Positions 33,608-44,000 of a stretch of 64,000 nt of DNA are shown here, in pieces. Source of the DNA: Aquella oligotrophica (lineage in GTDB: Bacteria > Pseudomonadota > Gammaproteobacteria > Burkholderiales > UBA11063); contig NZ_CP024847.1 in NCBI RefSeq assembly GCF_002892535.1, forward strand, positions 558,001 to 622,000, written 5' to 3'. The notes beneath the pieces were generated by a model, which worked only from the letters and a program-made list of their open reading frames with translations, was not told the DNA's origin and made no database searches. Position 1 is the first letter of the stretch. The number at the start of each line of letters is the position of its first letter. The position numbers and the translations under genes are program-made.

Positions 33608-35359
33608 CTAATTACCAATCGCAACACCTTCACGGCGTGGATCAGCTGCGCCAAGCCAACCATTCTTGGTTTTAAGAATATTGGTTTCGCCACTTACCAG
33701 ATCGGATTGGACAATTGATTCGCCCATAGCTTGCAATTGTGGTATTTGCTGATTTAGCCAGTCATTACCAGATTCAATTACCGGATTGGTATTAACTGCA
33801 CAAAGATTGGCACTACTTACCGCATCTAGTGGTGTTAGTCCCATATCAAGCATGCCAATCAGATTTTTGGCAACATAGCAAATTATCTGACTACCACCCG
33901 GTGAACCAGTCAAGGCATAAAGCTTACCTTTTTTATCAAAAACCATGGTTGGTGCTATTGATGAGCGCGGACGTTTACCAGCTTCGACGCGGTTTGCAAT
34001 TGGTTTTCCATTATCAGATACTGGCTTGAATGAGAAGTCAGTTAATTCATTATTAAGGAAAAACCCATCCACAAACAGATGGCTACCAAATTGATGTTCA
34101 ACTGTCACAGTCATAGTTACCGCATCACCATTTTTATCAACAATTGACATTGATGTCGTTCCATGTGGTTTCGGGCTTAGATCTGGTGCATATTTCTTAT
34201 CAATTCCATCCGGTATCCCTGCACTAACAGGCGTTGCCAGTGCGCTTTCACTTACTAATTTACTACGGCTAGCAAGGTAATCTGTATTTAGTAATCCTTT
34301 AACTGGTTGTTTGACAAAGTCAGGGTCAGCAAGGTATTGATTACGGTCAGCATAAGCAAGTTTACTTGCTTCAAGGAAATTATATGCCCATTTAACATCC
34401 TGTGGGTTATTGCCCGAATAGTTATTGGCATAAATTTGCATTAATTCAAGAACTGTTGCCCCGCCACTTGATGATGGTGGCACTGAGCATATTTTGTATT
34501 GATTACGATAGAGACTACAAACTGGATCATAAACAATTACATTATAGTCTTTTAAGTCTTTTTTAGTATAAAGCTCAGTGCCTGCTTTTTCATTGATAAT
34601 ATTGATAATGTCTTTGGCAATACTACCTGTATAAAATTCTTGTGGATCCTTGGCTATTTTTTGTAGTGTAGTTGCGTAATCAGGATTTTTTACTGTAGTA
34701 CCAATTGCTTTAACACTACCATCGCTATTAAAATAAACCGCAGTAATTGCCGGGTTTGCCGATAATACATTCTGATCTGCTACGAGTAAATTATATAGTC
34801 GTGGGCTCATCGGAAAACCTTTTTGCGCAAGCTTGATTGCAGGCTCTAATAGTTTTTTCCAATCTAATTTTCCACTATCTTGATGCATTTTATAAAGTAA
34901 GGCAACTTCAGATGGTACACCAATTGATTTGGCACTAAGCATTGCCTGATCAAAGCTTAAAGGCTTGCCATCACTACCGATAAACCACTGTGGATTTGCG
35001 CTTCTTGGAGCTACTTCACGTCCATCATAGGCTTTCATCTTCTTATCATTATAAACCATTGCATAACCACCACCGCCAATTCCCGATGATTGTGGCTCAG
35101 TAAGTCCGAGCATAAAGGCTGCTGCAATTGCGGCATCAGTAGCATTTCCACCTTTACCTAAGATCTCACTTGCTGCTTGACTTGCCCAAGGATTATTAGT
35201 TACAACCATGCTTTTTTTACCTAATACCAGTTCTTTATCCGTCTTCGCGGTCGCAACTTCTGGTGCAACTGGTTGATTGGCAGCATAAGCATTACTAAAA
35301 AAACTAGTTGCGACTAAAACACCCAGCACAGATTTTTTTATTGTAGTATTTCTATTCAT
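33608..35359 (-). CDS. ggt: Gamma-glutamyltransferase
   Basis: 583-residue periplasmic Ntn-hydrolase with a signal peptide (cleavage about AYA-AN, residue 26). It is made as a proenzyme that cleaves itself before the Thr of PKPHGTTSMSIVD, the nucleophile. GSPGGSQII near the C-terminus and the substrate-binding GGGYAMVYND and DGREVAPR match the family. It removes the gamma-glutamyl group of glutathione. It is followed upstream on the same strand by a glutathione peroxidase gene, so the two form a glutathione pair. Confidence 0.95.
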   Translation of the reverse strand: MNRNTTIKKSVLGVLVATSFFSNAYAANQPVAPEVATAKTDKELVLGKKSMVVTNNPWASQAASEILGKGGNATDAAIAAAFMLGLTEPQSSGIGGGGYAMVYNDKKMKAYDGREVAPRSANPQWFIGSDGKPLSFDQAMLSAKSIGVPSEVALLYKMHQDSGKLDWKKLLEPAIKLAQKGFPMSPRLYNLLVADQNVLSANPAITAVYFNSDGSVKAIGTTVKNPDYATTLQKIAKDPQEFYTGSIAKDIINIINEKAGTELYTKKDLKDYNVIVYDPVCSLYRNQYKICSVPPSSSGGATVLELMQIYANNYSGNNPQDVKWAYNFLEASKLAYADRNQYLADPDFVKQPVKGLLNTDYLASRSKLVSESALATPVSAGIPDGIDKKYAPDLSPKPHGTTSMSIVDKNGDAVTMTVTVEHQFGSHLFVDGFFLNNELTDFSFKPVSDNGKPIANRVEAGKRPRSSIAPTMVFDKKGKLYALTGSPGGSQIICYVAKNLIGMLDMGLTPLDAVSSANLCAVNTNPVIESGNDWLNQQIPQLQAMGESIVQSDLVSGETNILKTKNGWLGAADPRREGVAIGN

Positions 35360-35417
35360 CAGGATTCCATAAAAAATAACAGTTAAATTAGGAGTAGGGA
35401 ATAATTTATTTATTGGA

Positions 35418-35909
35418 CTATTTCATGTTTAGTAGGCTTTGTATTCCGATTTCAAGCTCCGAAGGCTTTAATTGTGGTGGATAACGAGTAATAATTGTGC
35501 TATCACGATTAATTAGGAATTTGGTAAAGTTCCATTTGATTCCTTTAGAGCCAAGTATACCAGGTGCTTTTTGTTTCAAGTGTTTATAAAGTGGATGGGC
35601 GGTATTGCCATTTACTTCAATCTTGCTCATTAACTTGAATGAAACATCATAATTTAGGTTACAAAATTCAAGAATTTCCTGTTCGCTACCGGGCTCCTGA
35701 TGTCCAAATTGATTACAAGGGAAGCCAATAATTTCAAGTCCATCAGCATGGTATTTTTTATGTAGTTCTTCTAATTCACGGTATTGTCCGGTAAAGCCAC
35801 ATTTGCTAGCAGTATTGACGATTAACACAACTTTGCCCCGAAGCTCTTCAAAATCAAACTCTTTACCATGAATATCCTGTGCCTTAAAGGTGTAGATGCT
35901 ATCAGCCAT
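35418..35909 (-). CDS. Glutathione peroxidase, BtuE-like
   Basis: 163 residues. The peroxidatic cysteine stands in NTASKCGFTGQY, with the conserved FPCNQFGHQEPGS and KWNFTKFLI motifs, giving the Cys-Gln-Trp-Asn set. The Cys (not selenocysteine) form uses thioredoxin or glutathione. GGAG precedes the ATG by eight bases. It reads in the same direction as ggt with a 58-base gap. Confidence 0.94.
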   Translation of the reverse strand: MADSIYTFKAQDIHGKEFDFEELRGKVVLIVNTASKCGFTGQYRELEELHKKYHADGLEIIGFPCNQFGHQEPGSEQEILEFCNLNYDVSFKLMSKIEVNGNTAHPLYKHLKQKAPGILGSKGIKWNFTKFLINRDSTIITRYPPQLKPSELEIGIQSLLNMK

Positions 35910-35948
35910 TAGTCTTGCTCCAAAAGATAGTATAATGATTACTTAATT

Positions 35949-36085
35949 GGTAACTGCTCGTACTATTTCGTAATAGCTATGTTGCAAGGCTCCTTATTTA
36001 GTTCAATCCAGACTGCGTCGCCTTGCGCCTTGCTATTGCCTCATATTCCGGCAGCTATAGTGAATGTACTATATCAATAGTTACC
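35949..36085. repeat. Palindromic element R2, copy A
   Basis: Nested inverted repeats: GGTAACT/AGTTACC outside, AATAGC/GCTATT, then CAAGGC/GCCTTG around CTCCTTATTTA and ACTGCGTCG. A related element lies at 52211-52317. The stem bases differ between copies but stay paired. No ORF. Confidence 0.7.
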
Positions 36086-36128
36086 TTAATTGACTAATTA
36101 TACTACAAATTATATATTTGGGCAGGGT

Positions 36129-37784
36129 ATGCTGGATATACGCAATAAAAATTTTTATCTGATTATTCTAATTGCTTTGGCAATTACGGCGATTGGTTTA
36201 TTTGAACCGCTAATGCGTAATGATGATCCGGTGCTATATGCAAATATTGCCAAGCAGATGATTCTACAACATAACTGGATTGATTTATACTCTGGTGGAC
36301 AGGATTGGCTCGATAAGCCCCACTTCCCATTTTGGATGGCAGCGCTATCGTTTAAGATATTTGGGATTAATTCATTTGCCTATGTATTACCGGGATATTT
36401 ATTTCATATCCTTGGTGCTTATTATACTTATCGGCTAGCAAAACACCTTTATAATCACGAAGTTGGCTTACTGGCTACATTGATTTATGTAACTAGTTTG
36501 CATCTGATGCTATCCGCAATGGATGTCAGGGCAGAAGCTTATCTCCTTGGTGAAATAATGCCTGCTTGTTACTACTGGCTGATCTACGATAAAGAATCTT
36601 CCGTTAAATCATTGTTATTGGCAAGTTTCTTTACCGCATTAGCACTGATGACTAAAGGTATCTTTGTTGTAATTACTATCTTTAGTGGTTTAGTTGCAGC
36701 ATGGATATATAGTGGTCAATTTAAGAAGATAATAACTCCTAAATGGCTACTTGGTTATGGACTAAGTCTAGTATTTATCTTACCTGAACTAATTTGTCTT
36801 TATCTCCAGTTTGATGCTCATCCAGAAAAAGTAATCTTTGGACAAACCCATGTTTCCGGGATACTCTGGTATTTCTGGGGTAGTCAGTTTGGTAGATTCT
36901 TTAATAGTGGACCAATAGTCAATAAACATGGTGATATATTCTTCTTTGTTCATACCTATTTATGGGCATTTTTACCGTGGAGCATGGTATTTATAATCGC
37001 TACTTATCAGCTAATAAAAAATTTCAAAAAAGAAGCCAATAGAGTACTTAAAGCTAAACAGGTTTATCTATTGGCAGCTTTCTGGCTTACATTCATTATG
37101 TTTAGTGCTACCAAATTCCAGCTTGATCACTATACCAATATCATTATGCCATTTGCTGTAATACTTTGTGCTGATTATTTGTATCGACAAAGTGGCAAAA
37201 AGCTTGCACAATTCCAACTAGTAATTAGTGTTTTATTGATAATACTTACAATTGGTCTAACGCTATACTTATTTAAGCTGGACATGGCTAGTATTAGTAT
37301 TATTCTACCATTAGGTTTACTAATCTATATTATCCAAACTAAAAATAAGATCAGTTATCTATCACAGATAACTATTTATCCGGCATTAGCAATTTCTTTT
37401 GCTTTTGTGTTTATTATGCTCGTGAATGGACGAATTTATGCTCGGTATGATTTTGGTTATTTGGCAGCGCAAATAGTAAATGCCCAAAAAGAGTCCCTCC
37501 CAGTTTATGATTATAATGTTAATGCTTTACCGCTAGAATTTCATTCTAACTACCCATATCACAAAGCGCATGAGTTGGCTGATTTACCTACTACCGAGAG
37601 TTATTATTTATTTATTCGCGATACTGAGTGGCAACAGTTAGCTGCCAATAAAGGAAAATTTCAATTAATTGGACAGTTTTGTGGCAATACCATTGATAAG
37701 GTGATTCCATATTATGCAAATTCGGCAAAACTACAGCAACATTTAGAGTGTTTTATGGTATTAAAAAATGATACAAATAAATAA
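36129..37784 (+). CDS. ArnT-like membrane glycosyltransferase (PMT family)
   Basis: An integral membrane protein with about 12 segments; a conserved acidic pair in the first outer loop (LMRNDDPVLYANIAKQM) and KPHFPFWM match ArnT/PMT transferases that move a sugar from a lipid carrier onto lipid A or another envelope target. The 551 residues from ATG 36129 are typical; a TTG at 36090 would add 13. The substrate sugar cannot be told. The downstream PAP2 gene overlaps by 17 bases and could recycle the carrier lipid. Confidence 0.83.
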   Translation: MLDIRNKNFYLIILIALAITAIGLFEPLMRNDDPVLYANIAKQMILQHNWIDLYSGGQDWLDKPHFPFWMAALSFKIFGINSFAYVLPGYLFHILGAYYTYRLAKHLYNHEVGLLATLIYVTSLHLMLSAMDVRAEAYLLGEIMPACYYWLIYDKESSVKSLLLASFFTALALMTKGIFVVITIFSGLVAAWIYSGQFKKIITPKWLLGYGLSLVFILPELICLYLQFDAHPEKVIFGQTHVSGILWYFWGSQFGRFFNSGPIVNKHGDIFFFVHTYLWAFLPWSMVFIIATYQLIKNFKKEANRVLKAKQVYLLAAFWLTFIMFSATKFQLDHYTNIIMPFAVILCADYLYRQSGKKLAQFQLVISVLLIILTIGLTLYLFKLDMASISIILPLGLLIYIIQTKNKISYLSQITIYPALAISFAFVFIMLVNGRIYARYDFGYLAAQIVNAQKESLPVYDYNVNALPLEFHSNYPYHKAHELADLPTTESYYLFIRDTEWQQLAANKGKFQLIGQFCGNTIDKVIPYYANSAKLQQHLECFMVLKNDTNK

Positions 37785-38424
37785 ATCAAATCTGTTTAAG
37801 TCCTTAGTTATAATCATTATACTTTGGATACTGGCTTATACTTCAATTCTTGTTATAGATCGTCCACTTGCGATATCCATTCATCAATATGGCGTTGACA
37901 GCTATTTGCAACTACGTAAAATTACCGAAGGAATGCCAGTTTTTATCAGTGTATTAGCAATGCTGGCATTAATAATCTACTACTGGCAGAAACAGCGTAA
38001 AGTATTAAGCTTTACCGCACCGATTTATTTTTATCTGATGCTGAAGCTAACCATGGAAATAAAAACTGGGCTAAAAATTTTTTTTGGTAGGTATTGGCCA
38101 AAAACTTGGATTAATAATAATCTTTCCTTGATTCATGATAATGTTTATGGGTTTAACTGGCTACATGGTTTTGGCAATCAAGGGAGTTTCCCTTCTGGTC
38201 ATTCTACCTATGTGGTATTTTGTGCAATGTGGTTGAGCTATGTTTATCCTAAACTAGCGTATATTTGGTTTTTATTGGCGTTTTTTGGTATTACGTGTTT
38301 GATACTTCTTGATTACCATTTCCTTGGCGATTGCTTTGCTGGAATTGGGCTAGGGATATTTTGTGCTGTAATAAGTCTTGCCATTTGGCAACGAATTGCA
38401 ATTAGCCATAACCATAATGAATAA
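37768..38424 (+). CDS. PAP2-family membrane phosphatase
   Basis: 218 residues with several membrane segments and the acid-phosphatase signature in order: KIFFGRYWPK (motif 1), FPSGHS (motif 2) and LLDYHFLGDCFAG (motif 3, catalytic His). Such enzymes dephosphorylate undecaprenyl pyrophosphate or lipid A. The 17-base overlap with the ArnT-like gene implies coupled expression and a common envelope role. Confidence 0.9.
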   Translation: MIQINKSNLFKSLVIIIILWILAYTSILVIDRPLAISIHQYGVDSYLQLRKITEGMPVFISVLAMLALIIYYWQKQRKVLSFTAPIYFYLMLKLTMEIKTGLKIFFGRYWPKTWINNNLSLIHDNVYGFNWLHGFGNQGSFPSGHSTYVVFCAMWLSYVYPKLAYIWFLLAFFGITCLILLDYHFLGDCFAGIGLGIFCAVISLAIWQRIAISHNHNE

Positions 38425-38442
38425 ATTTTTAATGAGTGAAAA

Positions 38443-39864
38443 ATGCTTAATCAACAGGTGATTACTACAATTCTTGAAGCAAATAATTTAGAACCAAGCT
38501 TTCTTGACCAAGAAATTAATAAAATAGCGCTTAAAGGAGTAGATTTTGCAGATTTTTATCTGCAACATACGGCAACTGAATCTTGGGTGCTGGATGAAGG
38601 GATAATCAAATCGGGTAGCTACGCTGTAAATCAAGGTATTGGGATTCGAGCAGTTTGTGGTGAAAAAACCTTTTTTAGCTATGCTAATGCGCTTAATGAG
38701 AAAGTAATCAGTAATCTAGTTGCTAATTTATATCTAGAGCCAGTTAATACCCAGTCTGGGAAATACTCACACGATAAAAAACTAATTAGTCCATTATATA
38801 CTTTAAGTAATCCGATTGCAACAATGGAAAGTATCGGTAAAATAAAAATTCTGGAACGGATTAATCAGCTTGCCCGTAAACTTTCTCATGTTATGAATGT
38901 GATTGCGAGCATAAATCTTGAATATGATCAAATTTATCTAGTGCGTAGTGATAAGGAACATTTTAGTGATATTCGTCCTTTAATTCATATGAGTATCAGT
39001 ATCATTGTGAACCGGAATGGACAAATGGAAAGAGCCGGCGCAGGTGGTGGTGGCAGGTATGATATATCGTATTTTAATGATGAAGTTATTGATGGTTATA
39101 TTGAGCGAGCATATAATCAGGCTATTTTGAAATTAGATGCTAAAGCTGGTCCTAATGGCGAAATGCCAGTTATCCTTGGTAATGGTTGGGCTGGTGTGAT
39201 TCTTCACGAAGCTGTTGGACATGGGCTTGAGGGTGATTTTAACCGTAAGGAAAGTTCGGCATTTAGTGGTAAAATTGGTGAGCGGGTAGCAAGCCCGGGA
39301 GTTACAGTAATTGATGATGGTACGATTAGTGATCGTCGTGGATCGTTAAATATTGATGATGAGGGAAATCCTACTCAGCATAATGTATTAATTGAAGATG
39401 GTATTCTTAAAGGTTATATGTTTGATGAGTTAAATGCCCGCCTAATGAATACCAAATCTACCGGAAATGGACGGCGTGAATCTTTTGCTTCAACTCCAAT
39501 TCCAAGGATGACAAATACCTATATGCTAGGTGGTAAGCATACTCCAGAAGAAATTATTGCTAGCGTAGATTATGGTTTATATGCGGAAAATTTTGAAGGT
39601 GGACAGGTTGATATTACTTCTGGACAGTTTGTATTTAATGCTTCAGTTGCTTGGGTAATTGAAAAAGGTAAATTATCATATCCGGTCAAAGGTTGCGCCC
39701 TAGTTGGAAGTGGTCCAGAATGTTTAAAGCACGTCACTATGATTGGTAATGATTTTTCTCTTGATAGTGGAGTTGGTGTTTGTGGTAAAGATGGGCAGTC
39801 TGTACCTGTTGGGGTTGGTCAACCAACAATCCGTTTGGATGGTGGACTTATTGTTGGTGGTTAA
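38443..39864 (+). CDS. tldD: Metalloprotease TldD
   Basis: 473 residues. LHEAVGHGLEGDFNRK holds the HExxxH zinc site of TldD; GIRAVCGEKTFFSYAN and GSGPECLKHVTMIGNDF are further conserved stretches. TldD works with TldE in peptide maturation and degradation; tldE is not in this window. The gene follows the PAP2 stop by 18 bases. Confidence 0.95.
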   Translation: MLNQQVITTILEANNLEPSFLDQEINKIALKGVDFADFYLQHTATESWVLDEGIIKSGSYAVNQGIGIRAVCGEKTFFSYANALNEKVISNLVANLYLEPVNTQSGKYSHDKKLISPLYTLSNPIATMESIGKIKILERINQLARKLSHVMNVIASINLEYDQIYLVRSDKEHFSDIRPLIHMSISIIVNRNGQMERAGAGGGGRYDISYFNDEVIDGYIERAYNQAILKLDAKAGPNGEMPVILGNGWAGVILHEAVGHGLEGDFNRKESSAFSGKIGERVASPGVTVIDDGTISDRRGSLNIDDEGNPTQHNVLIEDGILKGYMFDELNARLMNTKSTGNGRRESFASTPIPRMTNTYMLGGKHTPEEIIASVDYGLYAENFEGGQVDITSGQFVFNASVAWVIEKGKLSYPVKGCALVGSGPECLKHVTMIGNDFSLDSGVGVCGKDGQSVPVGVGQPTIRLDGGLIVGG

Positions 39865-39890
39865 TAAGTAATTCTTATGAGGCGATTATT

Positions 39891-41006
39891 ATGAAATTAC
39901 TTAACTCTAGTTTACGACTGATCTTTTACTTTTTTTTCACTATTATGGCTACGCTTTCATTTGCTGATGATTTAGGGAGTAAAGAGCATCCAATTCAGGT
40001 AGGTGTATTAATGGATATGCCATTTGCCCAAAATATTAATGGACATTATTCCGGTATTGCAGTAGATATTTGGGACAGAATTGCCAAATTAAATCATTGG
40101 GAGTATCGTTATATTCCATTAAGTAGCGATAATATGGAAAGTGTAGTTAATACACTTGCAAATACTAATAAGCTTGATGTAGTAATAGGTCCGGTATCTG
40201 TTTCAGCTAAAAGACTTGAGGTAATTGATTTTTCTCGACCATTTTATCTAAGTTCTATTGGTGTTATTATCAAAAAACATGAGCTTGGAATTTTTGATAT
40301 TGCAAAAATTTTAATTAGTAAAAATCTTCTGCATATAATCGTTGCTCTTATTCTATCTTTTGCTGGATATTTGACACTATTGTGGCTATTTGAACATAAA
40401 AAAGTAAAAAGTGGTTTAAATAATAGTAATATCCAATATCCAAACTTAACTCAACGAATATGGTTACATCTTTTTCAAAAAAAAGTTGATTATATGCCAG
40501 TAACTACACAGGGGCGGATTATCGGTATTTTTTGGATCATAATTGCCGCGGCGATATTTACTGCAATTAACGCCAATTTTACTTCAGCACTTACGATTGC
40601 ACGCTATGAAAATGCGCATCGTTCAGGAAGTCTTGAAGGGTTGCAAATAGCTGGTGTAGCTGGTATTTCTGGTGAGTTTGATGTTGAAGTTGCAGAAAAA
40701 AATGGTATTCCAGTTACTCGGGTAGGAGATATGGAAGCGGCAATCAAATTACTGGAGAAGGATAAAGTAGCCGGAATTGTTAGTGATACTCCTGTTGCAA
40801 TTCATTATTTAAGGCAGCATAATCGGAATGATTTAACCGTAAGCCCAGTAACCTTGGAAAATGATGAGATCTCATTTGCCGTTAAAATGAATAGCCCTTT
40901 ACGTCATGCAATTGATTTGGGGATTACATCTTTTCAGGATGATGATAGCGTTGTTCCCCTTTGCCGTAGATATGTCGGTGAGCAGGCAAATCGTTGTGAT
41001 TTGTAA
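39891..41006 (+). CDS. Glutamate-receptor-like protein with a ligand-binding domain split by membrane segments
   Basis: 371 residues. A signal peptide (cleavage about SFA-DD) precedes a solute-binding lobe (about 33-130) with SAKRLEVIDFSRPF, the usual ligand-contact Arg region. A membrane helix (about 145-168), a short amphipathic loop, another helix ending AAIFTAINANFTSALTIA, and a second lobe with VSDTPVA follow. The order S1-M1-P-M2-S2 and the FTSALT motif are those of bacterial GluR0-type ionotropic receptors. The pore loop carries KKVDYMPVTTQGR where GluR0-type channels have a TVGYG filter, so potassium selectivity is doubtful. Confidence 0.72.
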   Translation: MKLLNSSLRLIFYFFFTIMATLSFADDLGSKEHPIQVGVLMDMPFAQNINGHYSGIAVDIWDRIAKLNHWEYRYIPLSSDNMESVVNTLANTNKLDVVIGPVSVSAKRLEVIDFSRPFYLSSIGVIIKKHELGIFDIAKILISKNLLHIIVALILSFAGYLTLLWLFEHKKVKSGLNNSNIQYPNLTQRIWLHLFQKKVDYMPVTTQGRIIGIFWIIIAAAIFTAINANFTSALTIARYENAHRSGSLEGLQIAGVAGISGEFDVEVAEKNGIPVTRVGDMEAAIKLLEKDKVAGIVSDTPVAIHYLRQHNRNDLTVSPVTLENDEISFAVKMNSPLRHAIDLGITSFQDDDSVVPLCRRYVGEQANRCDL

Positions 41007-41056
41007 CGAATATCTGTTATAATTTACAATCTTCAGATTGGCTAGATGGGGGTAGA

Positions 41057-44000
41057 GTGAATAGGAAGTATTTAAAATCTTATGGTGTATTCCAAAAAAC
41101 ATTATTATGCTCAATACTATTGGGGTTAATTTCCTGTGGTGGCGGAGGTGGATCAAGTAGTAGTGGCAATAATGGGGATGTAAATACACTACAGATAATC
41201 ACACCGAGGACGATTTATAGTAATCCTAGTGTTGCCAATACTGGTTATGTAGTAATTAATAACCCAAGCAATACAGCAGTAAAGAATCTACATTATAGTC
41301 TGAATAATATAATTGGTGGCGCACAAGGTGCAAAGATCGATCCATCAAGCGCAGCAAACTGTAGTGTGATAGAGTCTTACGGGCAATGTAATCTGAAAGT
41401 AACTGTACCAATAGGAGCAGTTGCTGGAAGTTTAGGCATAAGTCTAAATAATGATAATAGCCTTTTGGGCAAATTAAGTAAGTCAGCCCAATCGGTCGTA
41501 ACCCCGGCAATGGGAATCCAGCAATCTGCATATAATAACCTGAGTGGTGCGGATGGAATTACGCTAAACTATTCCCATACCGTAATTAATGGTACGCCAT
41601 ATATATTAGTAGCAGGGCTAGTAGCCTCAGCCAATGCTGGCAACTTCAATAATGTGGTTTTGGTAGATGGCAATAATACCCCTATTCCAAATCAGCAACT
41701 GATTGCCGGAGCTGGTGCATATACCCAGGGTAAAACCTTTAGTATCTTATTGCCAGTACCCGTAGGCGATAACCTGACTCAGGTTATAAAAGTCCAAACA
41801 CAACTTATAACATCATCTACAGAATCTTCCAAGAAAAATCTTTCGTCAACAGAGATAGTATCAACAGCCACTACAAGTAGCACCTTAACTACTGCCAGTG
41901 ATATTGGTATAGTAGAAATGCTCCCCTCAGCAGTTTACTTGAATCAAAACAATCCAGAGCAGTCGGTAACCTTCAGTAACACAGGTAGTGTAACAGCAGA
42001 GTTACAAAGTCTTACTGCAAGTAACCCAAATATTGAGGTAACCTTTAGTTCTGGAGGATTAAGTAGTGGCGGTAGAACTACTGCAATATTAAAACTCAAA
42101 GATCCAACTCAATCAGCCTCAAGTGGTGAAATAGTATTGACTTATTATAATGGACAAAAAGAGGTTACTATTGCTGCGGCGGCTGATCAAAATGTGAATC
42201 CAACACCAACGCCAAGTCCGACACCAACGCCTACACCCACTCCAGCACCTACGCCTACTCCAACACCTACGCCAGTTCCAGCTACAGGATTAACCGCCAT
42301 ATTAAATCCGGATGATGATTTTTTTGTAACGACAGCAAATGATACTGCTTCAAGGCAGCTGACAATCACCAATACCGGCAATACCAATGAAAATAATTTT
42401 GTTCTGACTTTACCAAATAACTTCACTATTAGTGACGGAAGTAATCCAGCTACAAAATGTACGGTAACCCAACCAGCAACGATTAGTAATACACTTACCG
42501 CAAATGGAGGGAATTGTACAGTAACGGTGACTTATACCAATTCGACGGTAACCGCACAAGCGGCTGGTAATATAAGTATTGCTTACGACTATAATAATGG
42601 TATAGCTGCAACACCAGTAACAGTGGGCGTAAATTATAAAGTTACCCAGTCAACAGCAAATCTAAGTTTATCGCCAAGTACGATGAATTATGCATCAATT
42701 CCGAATAATGCCACATCTACCAGTGCTGCTGGCTCATTATTTACACTATCAAATAGTGGCGAAGTTGCAGCAAGCAATCTTACATTTAATATAACTGGCA
42801 CGAATAGTGGTTTATTTAGTGTTATAGCTGGCGGAAGTTGTCTTTCTGGTGGAACATTAGAGGCAAGCCCAGCCACATGTACTATTGCAACGCAGTTTGG
42901 TCCAGCAGCTAATGATGTAACAACTGGAGCAAAAATCGCTAGTTTTGCCGTTAGTTACACTCCATATACAGGTGGAGCGACCCAGAGTAGCAATACTGCT
43001 ACTTTAAATGGTAGCGTAACCGCAGCTCCATCAGCAACCTATACTTCAGCAATAACTGGAGCTAGCTTCATTGATGGAGATGGTAGTTCTATTGATCAAT
43101 ATATTGGATATATCAATACCAATTATACACTGGATGTAACCTATACTAACGATTCTGTAATAGATGCGAGCGGCTTTACGACTAGCTATACACCGCCCGC
43201 AGGCTGGACACTAAGTACTCATGGTTGTAATGATGTAGCAATGGCGGCTACCAATGGTACATGTACTGATACTTATACTTTAAATTCAGCAGATGCTGGC
43301 AGCCATAATCTTCTATTGCAGAATGTGACCGCCAGCTGGACTGATAGTTCTGGAACATATACTAATCAGCCAATGGGTGGGACAGAAGAGTATGTTAACC
43401 TTACTCCTCCTCCAGCGCCCCCAGCAATTACTATTAGTAATCTTCAAGGTGATGCAACAAACGTAATGGGTATTTCGCCGATAACTTTCACTGCAACAAT
43501 AAGTGGCAGTGGCACATCAACATTAACTGCGACACTTGCAAATTCAGTAACCGGGACGATAGTATCAGATCCAAGCCCATGTGCCTTGGATACGTCTGGT
43601 ACGACTAACTGTACTTTTAGTATAATCCCATGGTATACTGGTTTTGATAATAGTACAGTAGGACTACCTAGTTATGACCCATATACACCTAATGAAACGG
43701 AAATCCTATTATCAGCGACTAATGGAGCAACCATAAGCGGAACTGGAGTAAGCAGTAACTCAATCAGCTATATCATAACTACACCGTATATCTACTTGCC
43801 TGCTCCACAAGAAGGGATTGCATCAGATACTAATACCGGGATCACTTGGGGTAGTGGTGGTACGGTAAGCACACGTTTTGAAGCCGGAACTGCTGAAAAT
43901 GGTAGTGCTTGCCCAAGTGGGCAGGAAGTAAGGGTGGATAATTTAACAGGTTTGATGTGGGTACAAGCACCAAGCAGTACAACTTATACATGGGCAAGTG

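Noticed and set aside
33536-33718. 60-codon plus-strand ORF overlapping the end of ggt
   Set aside because: No ribosome site, no recognisable features, and it runs antisense into a real gene.
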